A stretch of 64,000 nucleotides of DNA from Pontibacter arcticus (GTDB taxonomy: Bacteria; Bacteroidota; Bacteroidia; Cytophagales; Hymenobacteraceae). Each line of letters begins with the position of its first letter. Positions within the stretch are counted from its first letter, which is position 1. Positions 52,603 through 61,115 of this stretch are shown piece after piece. The stretch is taken from positions 62,001 through 126,000 of the forward strand of contig NZ_QMDV01000002.1 in assembly GCF_003284895.1 (NCBI RefSeq), given 5' to 3'. Under the pieces are notes generated by a model that did no database searches, had not been told where the DNA came from, and saw nothing but the letters and a program-made list of their open reading frames with translations. The translations under genes were made by a program, and so were the position numbers.

Positions 52603-53727
52603 ATGTCTACAGCCGATACAAGCGATTTTTTTAAAGAACAACGCAGCACCTCCGAAATCAAGTCGGAGCTGCTGAACGAGTTTTTCAAGGCCTGGTGCAG
52701 TGCACAACTGGGAGGGCAGCGGTATGTAGCCAACCCGGCACTGGCTTTTATAGACCTGTATGCCGGCGACGGAACCAATGAGGAAGGCAAACCAGCCACG
52801 CCCGTTAAGATACTCAACAGCATTTTTGGCTCGCAGCAGAAAGTAAATCTGAATAAAATTGTCCGCACATTTTTTAACGACGAAAAGCAGGCCACAGCAG
52901 CCAAATTAAAGCAGCACCTGTTGCAATTACCTTACTACGCGGAGCTGATTCATAAACCGGTGCTGCTGCACGAAGAAGCCAACTTCAGTTTGCTGGCAAA
53001 ACTTCTCGGCACCGATACGCCTACCTTGCTCTACCTCGATCCGTTTGGTTATCCTTTTTCGCAGCAGTTGCTTTTGCAGTCCGTTAAGAAATGGGGCCTC
53101 GATGTGTTTATGCTCTTTAGTCCGGCGAAGATACGGGCGGCTGTAACCAATGCATCTGAGAAAGATATTTTGTATGAGTTGTTTGGTGCAGACCGCATCG
53201 CAAGTATAAAAGCTTTCTGCGAAAAGCACCAGGACGCCAACCAGCGCGAAGATTTCATCACGGATCAGCTGGAAGAGATATTTAAGGAGAAGCAGTATAA
53301 AACTTTCAGGTTCAAGATCAGTTTGCCCAAAAAGAACCAGACCAGCCATTATTTGTTTTTCGTGTCTAAGACGGATGCGGCCTACATGAAAATGAAGGAG
53401 CTGATGTTGTCTTACAGCGATTACCAGGAAGACGGCGTACCTTTGTTTGGAGCTAACATCAAGCACCAGTTATCGCTTTTTCAGGAGCAGTATCGTTACT
53501 CTATCAAAAACCTGACTGCCGATTTAGCCGCTAAAGCCAGCTTTTACAACAACCTGCCCCTGGAAAGTATTTACAAGCACCACAACATCGGCACGAACTA
53601 CATTCGCGGTAATTACCTCGAAGCGTTCGAGCAGCTTAAAAAGGCGGATGTTGTTACAGCTATCAATCCGGTTTCCAGGCAGCCCATGCGTAAGTTGGGT
53701 TTTACTTCTATTATTGCTTATAAATAA
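52603..53727 (+). CDS. Three-Cys-motif partner protein (TcmP)
   Basis: From ATG 52603 the product has 374 residues; the upstream extension to 52540 is low-complexity leader. The opening (TSDFFKEQRSTSEIKSELLNEFF) and LAFIDLYAGDGTN are the TcmP family's conserved N-terminal motifs, where the second looks like a Rossmann methyltransferase loop (D-x-x-A-G-x-G). LLYLDPFGYPF is a methyltransferase-like motif IV. TcmP proteins usually sit beside a three-Cys-motif radical-SAM-like protein (Gp37/DUF5131) in defence or phage contexts, but none is encoded here. Flanking inverted repeats suggest transfer. Confidence 0.85.
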   Translation: MSTADTSDFFKEQRSTSEIKSELLNEFFKAWCSAQLGGQRYVANPALAFIDLYAGDGTNEEGKPATPVKILNSIFGSQQKVNLNKIVRTFFNDEKQATAAKLKQHLLQLPYYAELIHKPVLLHEEANFSLLAKLLGTDTPTLLYLDPFGYPFSQQLLLQSVKKWGLDVFMLFSPAKIRAAVTNASEKDILYELFGADRIASIKAFCEKHQDANQREDFITDQLEEIFKEKQYKTFRFKISLPKKNQTSHYLFFVSKTDAAYMKMKELMLSYSDYQEDGVPLFGANIKHQLSLFQEQYRYSIKNLTADLAAKASFYNNLPLESIYKHHNIGTNYIRGNYLEAFEQLKKADVVTAINPVSRQPMRKLGFTSIIAYK

Positions 53728-53793
53728 GATGTGATTTATACTTTGCTGGCGTAGTTTGCCTTTTCAACTTTTAAAGTATAAGTAGTATGGTTG

Positions 53794-54147
53794 GCTTTTT
53801 CGCTCCAAGTCCGCTGGGACTCGTTCTCGGGTATCGCGCTGTTTACTTGAAGCTGCCCTCGCTCCGCTGCGGGCTGCCCCTATCGTGGCATCGCAACAAT
53901 TAAAAGGCGCTCAACCCAAGAACTGGGATAAGTCTTTTTCTTCGATCAGTTAATTCTTCAACAAAGTATATATCATACTTCTGTTAAATCAGACGGCTTC
54001 AGCGGTTCTAACTCCCCTCCTTTTTCAAGGAGGGGTGCCGCAGGCGGGGTGGTTAAACGCATCAAGTCGCAGATCCCGATGAATATCAGGAGAGAAAAGT
54101 AGGGCCCAGCCGGCGAGGCGAAAAAGCATGTTATGAAATAAGAACTT
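53794..54147 (-). mobile_element. MITE-like element, copy 2 (inverted)
   Basis: Inverted relative to copy 1 at 51490-51882. The shared blocks are 53794-53842, 53904-53933 (core CCCAAGAACTGGGATAAG) and 54083-54126. Ends are GCTTTTTCGC and GCGAAAAAGC. A GC-rich CCCCTCC/GGAGGGG repeat sits inside at 54013-54055 and is absent from copy 1. Confidence 0.65.
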
Positions 54148-54205
54148 GTATGATAGGGCACTTAAAAGTTGAACTGCAACAATCAAAACAAACATGAATA
54201 ATCTC

Positions 54206-54213
54206 TATTTTTG
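54206..54213 (+). promoter_or_regulatory. Candidate -7 box of the DUF1543 gene
   Basis: TATTTTTG matches TAnnTTTG, 25 bp before the start at 54238. Confidence 0.45.
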
Positions 54214-54237
54214 CTTTAACTAAAGTATACTTTTACC

Positions 54238-54801
54238 ATGCAGGATTTAAAACTTTTTATGCTGATGCTGGGGTGCAGGCCGGCTGGCAGAAACACCGAG
54301 CAACACGACATGCTTTTCGGAATTGCAGAAACTGTAAAAGATCTGGTACCAGAGATCAAAGCATTCTGGCCCGAGGCAAAGGGCAACATACACGTCGATG
54401 CCTGGCGCGCAGTAACATGTGTGAACGGTTACGCTATCAAAGTAGTACCGAAGCAGGAGGCAACACCATCAGAAAACACGGACAAGCTTTTCTTTTTGAA
54501 CCTGGGCGGATACAAACCGAACGAGTTTGATGAGTTTCATTATAAGATGTTGGTAGTGGCCAGCGATCAGGCTGGCGCCGTAAAGCAGGCCAAGCAAACC
54601 GCTTTTTACAAGCACACCGGTTTTGCAAGTGCTACCTCACACATCGACGATAAATTTGGGGTAGACGTGGATGATCTGGCTGAAGTAAAAGACATGCTCT
54701 CTGCAGAGGTAAAGCAAAAGTATAGCCTGCAGTTAACACCGCATTCAGCTGCACCGGAAGACGAAATGCACCTGGGTTATTTTCAGCTGCATAAGTTATA
54801 A
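54238..54801 (+). CDS. DUF1543-domain protein
   Basis: A 187-residue protein starting QDLKLFMLMLGCRPAGRNTE and then QHDMLFGIAETVKDL, the DUF1543 pattern. The second half repeats the same fold loosely (LFFLNLGGYKPNEFDEFHYK and MLVVASDQAGAVKQAKQT), consistent with the two-repeat structure of the family. No catalytic motif is known; the proteins are small and cytosolic. Single gene with promoter box and terminator. Confidence 0.9.
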   Translation: MQDLKLFMLMLGCRPAGRNTEQHDMLFGIAETVKDLVPEIKAFWPEAKGNIHVDAWRAVTCVNGYAIKVVPKQEATPSENTDKLFFLNLGGYKPNEFDEFHYKMLVVASDQAGAVKQAKQTAFYKHTGFASATSHIDDKFGVDVDDLAEVKDMLSAEVKQKYSLQLTPHSAAPEDEMHLGYFQLHKL

Positions 54802-54820
54802 CCCTTCGCCAAGTATAAAT

Positions 54821-54852
54821 AAAAAAGCCCGGCATATAGCTGGGCTTTTTTT
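54821..54852 (+). terminator. Terminator of the DUF1543 gene
   Basis: AAAAAGCCC / GGGCTTTTT with inner GGC/GCT, followed by TTTG. Faces the convergent 54871-55203 gene, so it may serve both. Confidence 0.8.
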
Positions 54853-54870
54853 GTAGGTATAAAGTATGAA

Positions 54871-55203
54871 TTAGTCTTTCTCGTTGCCAAGGTTTTCGTT
54901 GCTCTTATGGCCTTTTAAGGTGCTGGCATTAGGCTGGTCATTCCGGAACTCTTTATCAGAACTGTCGGCTCCACGGCTGGTTGTTGTCAGGTTTGCGCTG
55001 TTGGCAAGTGTGTTCTTGTCTGGTGAGTCTTTGCCAGCTTTAGCTCCGCCGCTATTTCCCTCACGGCTTGGCTTATTTTCGCCGCGTGTATTATCGGCTC
55101 CGCCTACTACAGGCCCGCTTTGTGTGCCTTGTCCTAATCCGCTCACGCCTTCGCCTTTTCTTGAATTTTCGTCTTCCTGGATATTTCTGTTATTATTGCT
55201 CAT
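54871..55203 (-). CDS. Small disordered hydrophilic protein
   Basis: A 110-residue protein with almost no hydrophobic residues: Asn, Gly, Asp, Ser, Lys and Glu dominate (SNNNRNIQEDENSRKGEGVS at the start, STLKGHKSNENLGNEKD at the end). No signal peptide, domain or Cys. It resembles stress-related disordered proteins such as general-stress or dehydrin-like small proteins of Bacteroidota, but I claim no homology. Real gene is supported by codon use and a clear start near an AT-rich upstream. Confidence 0.6.
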   Translation of the reverse strand: MSNNNRNIQEDENSRKGEGVSGLGQGTQSGPVVGGADNTRGENKPSREGNSGGAKAGKDSPDKNTLANSANLTTTSRGADSSDKEFRNDQPNASTLKGHKSNENLGNEKD

Positions 55204-55388
55204 AGCTTGGTTTCTTTTAGTTTAATAGAAAAAGTATTAACTCCTGTTTTATACAACATGGAGATATCCGGGTGTACGCAGGAACAAGGGGTAGAGGTTT
55301 TGGTTAATAATATAAGTAATTGATCATCCATACTTTAAAGTGTAAGGTAGCTGCTGAAATGATTCAAGCTTCTTTTGCGCAGGTGCAT

Positions 55389-56717
55389 TTATTTCAGAGG
55401 AGCCAGTAACTGAACACCTTTCAGCAGAATATTTAAACGTGCCACAGCCTCATTCAGTAATTCTCTGTCTAATGGGTTGGTAATGGCCTTATCTGCATCC
55501 TTTAATACTGCGGTTGCATGGCTGCATATGGCCTGTACCTGTTCGGGGGCGGGTTGCTGATGTAGCATATTCTCAAAGCATTTCAGGAGGCGTATATTTA
55601 TTTGCAGGTCACCCTTGCCATACGTCCGGATAGGGCTGAGGTAGCGGGTCATGAGCTCGTTTAGCGTAACCGTTTTATCTATAACCCGCACTTGTTGCTG
55701 CTCGTCCAGTAAGCAATTATGCTCCGTACATTTTAAGCGTCTTATAAACAGGAGGGTCAGAAAATCGATCGCTTTCTGGGCTGTGCCAGGGTCGTTAATA
55801 CCGGGGCTAAGCGCTTTTACCGCAATTTCGGATATCTGTTTTACGCCCTGTTCATAATCCTTCATCACCACCTCTTCCTGGCTAAATGTAAAGCAACCTT
55901 GCAATTCTTTCTGTGCTTCCGGTGGCAAGGGGCTGTTTGTATAGTTTAAAAGTGGTGTTCCTTCTACCGCAAAACCTCCTACTTCCACAAGTATTTCTAG
56001 CTGTACCTGATGTTTGGTAGCCAGTTGCTGCAGCGCTGATAAGTCTATTTGTTTCAGGTACCCGTTGGCATCGTTTTTCAAGGTATGGTCTGGTGCAGCA
56101 TTCCGGAAATTAGCCGGGGCATGCGTTTTCTTTACTGCTTTTTCTTCCTGGTTTAAGGCTTGCGTGGCATTCAGGAAAATGGTATTCAGGATGTTATCAA
56201 CCTGTATTGCTTTGGAAACGCTATGTATAAAATATACAAACAGGATAAGGCATACAATCCCCAGTAGCAGCCCTATAAGTATAGCAATGGCAGGCGTTTG
56301 CTGTGTTTTCTCGTCAGGTTTATAACTCAGCAGCAAAAGGAATATATAAATGATAGTACCAATGTAAAAACCCAGTACAAGTTGGTGTGGCCGGGCGGTG
56401 GTTAGGCCCGGTATAACCCGGGGCGATAAGTTACTGGATGCCTGGCTCAAAACGATCATAACCATCGAGAAACTAAACACTGTAAGCGAAATAGTACTGG
56501 CTGCCAGTGTACTTAGTATGATCCGCGCATTTTCCTTATCACGAACCAGGTCGAAGGGCAGCCTTTTTTCAATAGCAGTGCTGTAAGGTGTAGTTTCAAA
56601 GTAGAGCATAACCAGCGCCAGCAGAAAAAATGCTGTCGTTATAATTGAAGGCAGAAATGCAATGCTGCTTGTAATAGATGCTTGCTTCCTGTAGGTCGAA
56701 GTTGTGAATTTAGCCAT
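55389..56717 (-). CDS. DUF2254 membrane protein
   Basis: A 442-residue protein with four membrane helices in the first 175 residues (about 15-40, 65-95, 110-132, 145-168) and a long C-terminal soluble part. The conserved VFSFSMVMIVLSQASSNLSPR and AVKALSPGINDPGTA segments identify DUF2254. Function unknown; likely an inner-membrane protein with a cytosolic domain. Single-gene unit. Confidence 0.92.
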   Translation of the reverse strand: MAKFTTSTYRKQASITSSIAFLPSIITTAFFLLALVMLYFETTPYSTAIEKRLPFDLVRDKENARIILSTLAASTISLTVFSFSMVMIVLSQASSNLSPRVIPGLTTARPHQLVLGFYIGTIIYIFLLLLSYKPDEKTQQTPAIAILIGLLLGIVCLILFVYFIHSVSKAIQVDNILNTIFLNATQALNQEEKAVKKTHAPANFRNAAPDHTLKNDANGYLKQIDLSALQQLATKHQVQLEILVEVGGFAVEGTPLLNYTNSPLPPEAQKELQGCFTFSQEEVVMKDYEQGVKQISEIAVKALSPGINDPGTAQKAIDFLTLLFIRRLKCTEHNCLLDEQQQVRVIDKTVTLNELMTRYLSPIRTYGKGDLQINIRLLKCFENMLHQQPAPEQVQAICSHATAVLKDADKAITNPLDRELLNEAVARLNILLKGVQLLAPLK

Positions 56718-57121
56718 GTTTTAAAGTAAACCTTTGCTGGGTAGTGTTATACTTTCTCTTTTGTGATGGTGTAAATGACTTGCCAGCTTCGAAATATTTG
56801 CCCCCGCTGGCAAGTAGCGGCTTAGTTTCTACGGAAAGTATGAAATACGGATTGTGCAGGCCGGCTTTAAAGACTCTTGTTTTGCTCTGGTTTATACTTT
56901 GGTTTTAATGGTTTCATGCATCTGATTTAAGTAATATAAATATTGCTATCTGTATATTATAAAGACTATATATCTTTTAATTATGCAATTGCTTGAAACT
57001 TTGACACTATAATTAAGTATCTATTACTCTGTGATACCCTGGGTCTGGGGTATTGTTTTTAAACCAGGCTCGGGCAGTATCATATCGAATTATATGTCTC
57101 ACATTAATAAAGCAATGTTTT
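56718..57121. other. Intergenic region before the alcohol dehydrogenase gene
   Basis: 404 bp of AT-rich sequence between divergent genes; several TATACTT copies; no gene or hairpin terminator seen. Confidence 0.4.
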
Positions 57122-58273
57122 ATGCTGGCAATGAACTACCGTGGCCCGAGAAGGGTGCGAATTGATAATAAGCCAATGCCCGAGATCCTGCATCCGGAAG
57201 ATGCCATCGTTCGGGTTACCCGCTCCTGTGTTTGCGGGTCTGACCTGCATTTATACAACGGCAACGTGCCCGATACCCGCGTAGGTATGACTTTCGGGCA
57301 TGAATTTACCGGCGAGATTGTAGAAGTTGGTTCTGAGGTTACAAAAGTAAAAGTAGGAGATAATGTACTGGTACCGTTTAACATTGCATGCGGCAAATGT
57401 GCGTTCTGTAAACAAAAGCTGTTTGGTAACTGCCACGAATCAAATTCACAGGCAACAGCTGTAGGTGGTATTTTTGGATACTCGCATACGGCGGGTGGCT
57501 ACGATGGCGGGCAGGCAGAGTATGTGCGCGTACCTTATGCAAACGTAGGCCCTACCGTAATACCGGAAGGCATGCACCCCGATGATGCCGTGATGCTGAC
57601 CGATGTTGTGCCAACAGGTTACCAGGCTGCTGAAATGGGCGGCATACAACCCGGCGATACCGTGGTGGTTTTCGGGGCAGGGCCGGTAGGTATTATGGCA
57701 GCAAAATGCGCCTGGCTGTTTGGTGCAGGCCGCGTTATCATAATCGATCATGTAGAATACCGTCTCGAGTTTGCACGTAATTACGCACAATGCGAAGCTT
57801 ACAATTTCAGGTCGCTGGAAGATCCGGTTGTGTTCATCAAAAAAACAACCGACTGGATGGGAGCTGACGTTTGTATTGATGCCGTAGGAGCCGAAGCAGC
57901 CGGTAATGCCATGCAAACCATAACAGGGCGTAAATTACTTTTGCAGGCAGGTTCGGCTACGGCCCTGCACTGGGCCATCAATGCTGTTAAAAAAGGCGGA
58001 ATTGTTTCGGTAGTGGGTGTATATGGCCCAACCGATAACCTGGTACCGATCGGTAACGTGGTGAACAAAGGACTTACCATCCGTGCAAACCAGGCTTCTG
58101 TAAAACGATTGTTGCCTAGGCTGATCGAGCATGTGCAGAACGGTATACTTGATCCGAAGGCGCTGATCACGCACCACTTTGCTTTGGAAGAAGTAGCCGA
58201 TGCCTACCATATTTTCTCTGATAAATTAGACGAGTGTATCAAGCCTGTTCTTGTTCCACCTTCAGCACAGTAA
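57122..58273 (+). CDS. Zinc-dependent alcohol/polyol dehydrogenase
   Basis: A 383-residue MDR protein from ATG 57122 (starting LAMNYRGPRRVRIDNKP). Catalytic zinc ligands are C38 (in CVCGSDLH), H60 and E61 (GHEFTGEIVEVG). Structural zinc ligands are C90, C93, C96 and C104. The cofactor motif is VVVFGAGPVGIMAA, followed by IIIDH where the Asp suits NAD. This matches the glutathione-independent formaldehyde dehydrogenase-like group. It may oxidise formaldehyde or small alcohols. The next gene starts 17 bp downstream, a pairing that suggests function together. Confidence 0.93.
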   Translation: MLAMNYRGPRRVRIDNKPMPEILHPEDAIVRVTRSCVCGSDLHLYNGNVPDTRVGMTFGHEFTGEIVEVGSEVTKVKVGDNVLVPFNIACGKCAFCKQKLFGNCHESNSQATAVGGIFGYSHTAGGYDGGQAEYVRVPYANVGPTVIPEGMHPDDAVMLTDVVPTGYQAAEMGGIQPGDTVVVFGAGPVGIMAAKCAWLFGAGRVIIIDHVEYRLEFARNYAQCEAYNFRSLEDPVVFIKKTTDWMGADVCIDAVGAEAAGNAMQTITGRKLLLQAGSATALHWAINAVKKGGIVSVVGVYGPTDNLVPIGNVVNKGLTIRANQASVKRLLPRLIEHVQNGILDPKALITHHFALEEVADAYHIFSDKLDECIKPVLVPPSAQ

Positions 58274-58290
58274 GTTAAATTTAGAACATC

Positions 58291-58794
58291 ATGGAAAACA
58301 TACCAGAAGATAAAAGACACATAAAAGGGTGGGGCGTGGACATCGATCCTAAAAACGACCCTACTTACCCAATGAAGCACCGCACCAACGAAGAGCACAA
58401 AGGCTATAGCTGGGAGCGGCCATCGCTGCAACCGGTAAACATCGAAGTGCTGCATTCGAACGAACGACCAAATGTAACAGCTGTGTTCGGTACCTCTACA
58501 CCGCCCAGCGGCCTGAGTGGCATGATCCGGCGTTATGCTTTTAAGCACAGCGAGAACAGTTACCTGCATTGGTTGCCTTTATTACTGGCAGATCGCGTAA
58601 ATGTAGTGGAAGGGATCGTGGATGATTTCAAGCAGGGACATGTACCAAACATTTTTGCTGAGAAAGGCATGAAAGCAGACTGGAAACACGACAAAGCCGG
58701 CCTGTTTCAGAAAGTAGCGATTACAGCACTTGTTACAACAGCGGCTGTACTTATACTTACCGGCAAGCACAAAGAACTGGCTAAGAAGTTCTAG
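58291..58794 (+). CDS. Conserved hypothetical protein paired with the alcohol dehydrogenase
   Basis: A 167-residue protein with a polar, Pro-rich N-terminal half (GWGVDIDPKNDPTYPMKHR) and a late single membrane helix (about 145-160, ITALVTTAAVLILTG). The middle contains FGTSTPPSGLSGMIRRYAFKHSE and LLADRVNVVEGIVDD, resembling short segments seen in uncharacterised proteins adjacent to zinc alcohol dehydrogenases in this phylum. It may tether the enzyme to the membrane. Name and reaction unknown. Confidence 0.75.
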   Translation: MENIPEDKRHIKGWGVDIDPKNDPTYPMKHRTNEEHKGYSWERPSLQPVNIEVLHSNERPNVTAVFGTSTPPSGLSGMIRRYAFKHSENSYLHWLPLLLADRVNVVEGIVDDFKQGHVPNIFAEKGMKADWKHDKAGLFQKVAITALVTTAAVLILTGKHKELAKKF

Positions 58795-58924
58795 AAAAAT
58801 GGAAGTATAACTCTTCTTAATACAGGAGTTAGGAATGAAAAAGGCACCACTTGCATCGTAATTTATACGTTGGGAGTGATGCCTTTTTATATGCCATTGC
58901 TAGTATACATTTTGAGTAAAAAAT

Positions 58925-58956
58925 AAAAGGGGCGGTTAAACTAACCGCCCCTTTTA
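58925..58956 (-). terminator. Terminator of the Thr/Gly-repeat lipoprotein gene
   Basis: AAAAGGGGCGGTTA pairs with TAACCGCCCCTTTT around AAC. On the reverse strand it runs into TTTTATTTTTT. Confidence 0.88.
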
Positions 58957-58985
58957 CATCCTGTATAGTTGTTAAATCTAAACGA

Positions 58986-59621
58986 TTAACCTCCAGTAGT
59001 TCCGCCGGTTGTTGTGGTGGTACCAGATGTAGTAGTACCAGAAGTGGTCGTCCCTGTAGTAGTGCCGGATGTTGTCGTGCCACTCGTGGTAGTTCCAGTA
59101 GTCGTAGTTCCACTCGTGGTAGTTCCAGTAGTAGTGGTACCACTAGTTGTGGTTCCGGTTGTGGTAGTTCCACTAGTGGTAGTACCTGTGGTAGTCGTTC
59201 CTGTTGTGGTAGTACCTGTCGTCGTGGTTCCAGCTGTTGTTCCGGTTGTCGTTGTACCTGATGTCGTTGTTCCTGCAGTAGTTCCTGTTGTTGTGGTTCC
59301 TGCTGTTGTACCAGTAGTTGTCGTACCTGTTGTTGTTGTACCCGCTGTCGTCCCGGTCGTTGTTGTTCCAGTTGTAGTACCAGTAGTGGTCGTGCCGCTG
59401 GTAGTAGTTCCAGTAGTAGTTGTACCCGTTGTAGTCGTTCCGGTAGTAGTAGTAGTAGTAGTACCCGTGGTAGTAGTTCCGGCTGTAGTGCCTGTTGTAG
59501 TTGTGCCGGATGTTGTAGTCGGCATATCAGGAATCTGATCGTCGTCATCGTCGCATGATACTAGAACGACTGAAGATAGAAGCAATCCGCCTGTTATTAA
59601 TGAAATCCAGTTCTTTTTCAT
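58986..59621 (-). CDS. Lipoprotein with long Thr/Gly repeat tail
   Basis: A 211-residue protein: signal helix (WISLITGGLLLSSVVL), lipobox LVSC (C23), then DDDDD, and from about residue 34 to the end a low-complexity region of Thr and Gly with Ser and Ala, built on units such as GTTTTGTT and GTTTSG. Thr codons ACT, ACC, ACA and ACG alternate, so the DNA is not a simple tandem array, which argues for selection on the protein composition and against recent slippage. Likely surface-exposed and possibly heavily O-glycosylated, though the sites are only inferred. Terminator follows. Confidence 0.75.
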   Translation of the reverse strand: MKKNWISLITGGLLLSSVVLVSCDDDDDQIPDMPTTTSGTTTTGTTAGTTTTGTTTTTTTGTTTTGTTTTGTTTSGTTTTGTTTGTTTTGTTAGTTTTGTTTTGTTAGTTTTGTTAGTTTSGTTTTGTTAGTTTTGTTTTGTTTTGTTTSGTTTTGTTTSGTTTTGTTTSGTTTTGTTTSGTTTSGTTTGTTTSGTTTSGTTTTTGGTTGG

Positions 59622-59966
59622 AGCTTGTAGGTTAATGTTATTTTGTATTTAATTTATCCTTTTACGGAATGAAATAAATTTGATGCTAAAAAAATAACTC
59701 ATAAATGCCTGATTAATTGTGTTTACGATTTTATTTAGGGATAAACAGGCGAAAAGCGGTTAGAAATCAGTTATATATAAAATATAAATATAATAATGTG
59801 TAAAGTATGAATATAGTCGCTTCATAACCTCAGCATTAAGTTGGTACAGCTTGCTGGGGCACTGATGCGGGGTTTTATCCCTGCTTCAGTATAAAAGAAA
59901 AACAAGCCCTACGCACTGTCGTAGAAAGCTTTATACTTTTATAAGCCAACCTTAACAATTAAACTA
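59622..59966. other. Intergenic region upstream of both divergent genes
   Basis: 345 bp of AT-rich sequence holding promoters for the repeat lipoprotein and the aldo/keto reductase. No separate gene seen. Confidence 0.4.
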
Positions 59967-60836
59967 ATGGCAGACGCTTCAACACCTACATTTAAGAAAA
60001 CATACTTGCTGGGCAACGATTTTACAGTAAACAGAATGGGCTACGGTGCCATGCGCATTACAGGCGAAGGCATCTGGGGGCCTCCAAAAGATCACGACGA
60101 AGCGATCCGGGTACTGCAGCGCGCCGTAGAACTGGGCATTAATTTTATCGATACCGCAGATAGTTATGGCCCGAACGTATCAGAAGAACTGATTACAGAT
60201 GCTTTATACCCTTATCCGAAAGATCTGCTGATCGCGACCAAAGGCGGCCTCACCAGAACCGGCCCCAATGTATGGCCCATCAATGCAGACCCTGCTTATC
60301 TGAGAAAAGCACTGGAAGGTAGCCTGAAACGGTTGAAGCAGGACCGGATTGACCTTTACCAACTGCACCGCATAGACCCGGAAGTGCCGTACGAGAAAAC
60401 CCTGGAATTTTTGCAGCAGGCACAGGAAGAAGGCCTGATCAAGCACATCGGCCTTTCGGAGGTAACGGTGGATGAGATCAAAAAAGCGCAGGAGTATTTT
60501 AAGGTCGTATCGGTACAGAACAAGTATAGCGTCGATTTCAGGAAGTGGGAAAGTGAACTCGAATACTGCGAGCAGCAGGACATGGCCTTTATTCCCTGGA
60601 ACCCGATCAACGCCGGTAATATAAAAGACCTGAAGCCGCTTACCCAGGTAGCTGAAAAGTATGATACCACACCCAACCAGGTGGCGTTAAGCTGGCTGTT
60701 GCATAAATCGCCGAACATCCTTCTGATTCCGGGAACATCCAAAGTAAAACACCTGGAAGAGAACTATAAAGCGGCATCGCTGGCGCTTACGCAGGAAGAT
60801 ATGGCTGCACTCGAAACAATCGGTAAAAATGCTTAA
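59967..60836 (+). CDS. Aldo/keto reductase
   Basis: A 289-residue (beta/alpha)8-barrel oxidoreductase. Catalytic residues are visible in FIDTADSYGPNVSEELI (Asp and Tyr), LIATKGG (Lys) and YQLHRIDPEVP (His). The C-terminal LLIPGTSKVKHLEENYKAASL is the NADP-binding signature. It most resembles the YhdN/AKR11-type general reductases. Substrate unknown. Single gene. Confidence 0.93.
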   Translation: MADASTPTFKKTYLLGNDFTVNRMGYGAMRITGEGIWGPPKDHDEAIRVLQRAVELGINFIDTADSYGPNVSEELITDALYPYPKDLLIATKGGLTRTGPNVWPINADPAYLRKALEGSLKRLKQDRIDLYQLHRIDPEVPYEKTLEFLQQAQEEGLIKHIGLSEVTVDEIKKAQEYFKVVSVQNKYSVDFRKWESELEYCEQQDMAFIPWNPINAGNIKDLKPLTQVAEKYDTTPNQVALSWLLHKSPNILLIPGTSKVKHLEENYKAASLALTQEDMAALETIGKNA

Positions 60837-60878
60837 GTACCACAGCAGCAAAGTATAAATTCAACTATTTTCTGAGCG

Positions 60879-60923
60879 TATAAAATGAAAGCAGGTAAGT
60901 ATGTTTGCCTGCTTTCATTTTAT
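60879..60923 (+). terminator. Terminator of the aldo/keto reductase gene
   Basis: ATAAAATGAAAGCAGG pairs with CCTGCTTTCATTTTAT, a long near-perfect stem around a short loop containing AAGTATG. Confidence 0.85.
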
Positions 60924-61115
60924 ACTTTAACCCAGCTGTTTTGCAAAGTTTATTACAGTAAATTATACCCTCGCCTAGACCTGAAATCAACCTGAAGTAT
61001 AAACAGCCTGCAGGTAACCAAAGTATAAAAAGGGAATGCACAGGATTGAAAAATTAGCTGTTACTTGCATATAGTTACGCATAAATCAAATCTGAAAGCT
61101 TATACTTCTTTGCCC

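Noticed and set aside
59014-59538. 174-residue forward frame of Val/Pro repeats
   Set aside because: It is the complement of the Thr/Gly repeat; it has no signal peptide or independent support, while the reverse frame has a perfect lipoprotein start.
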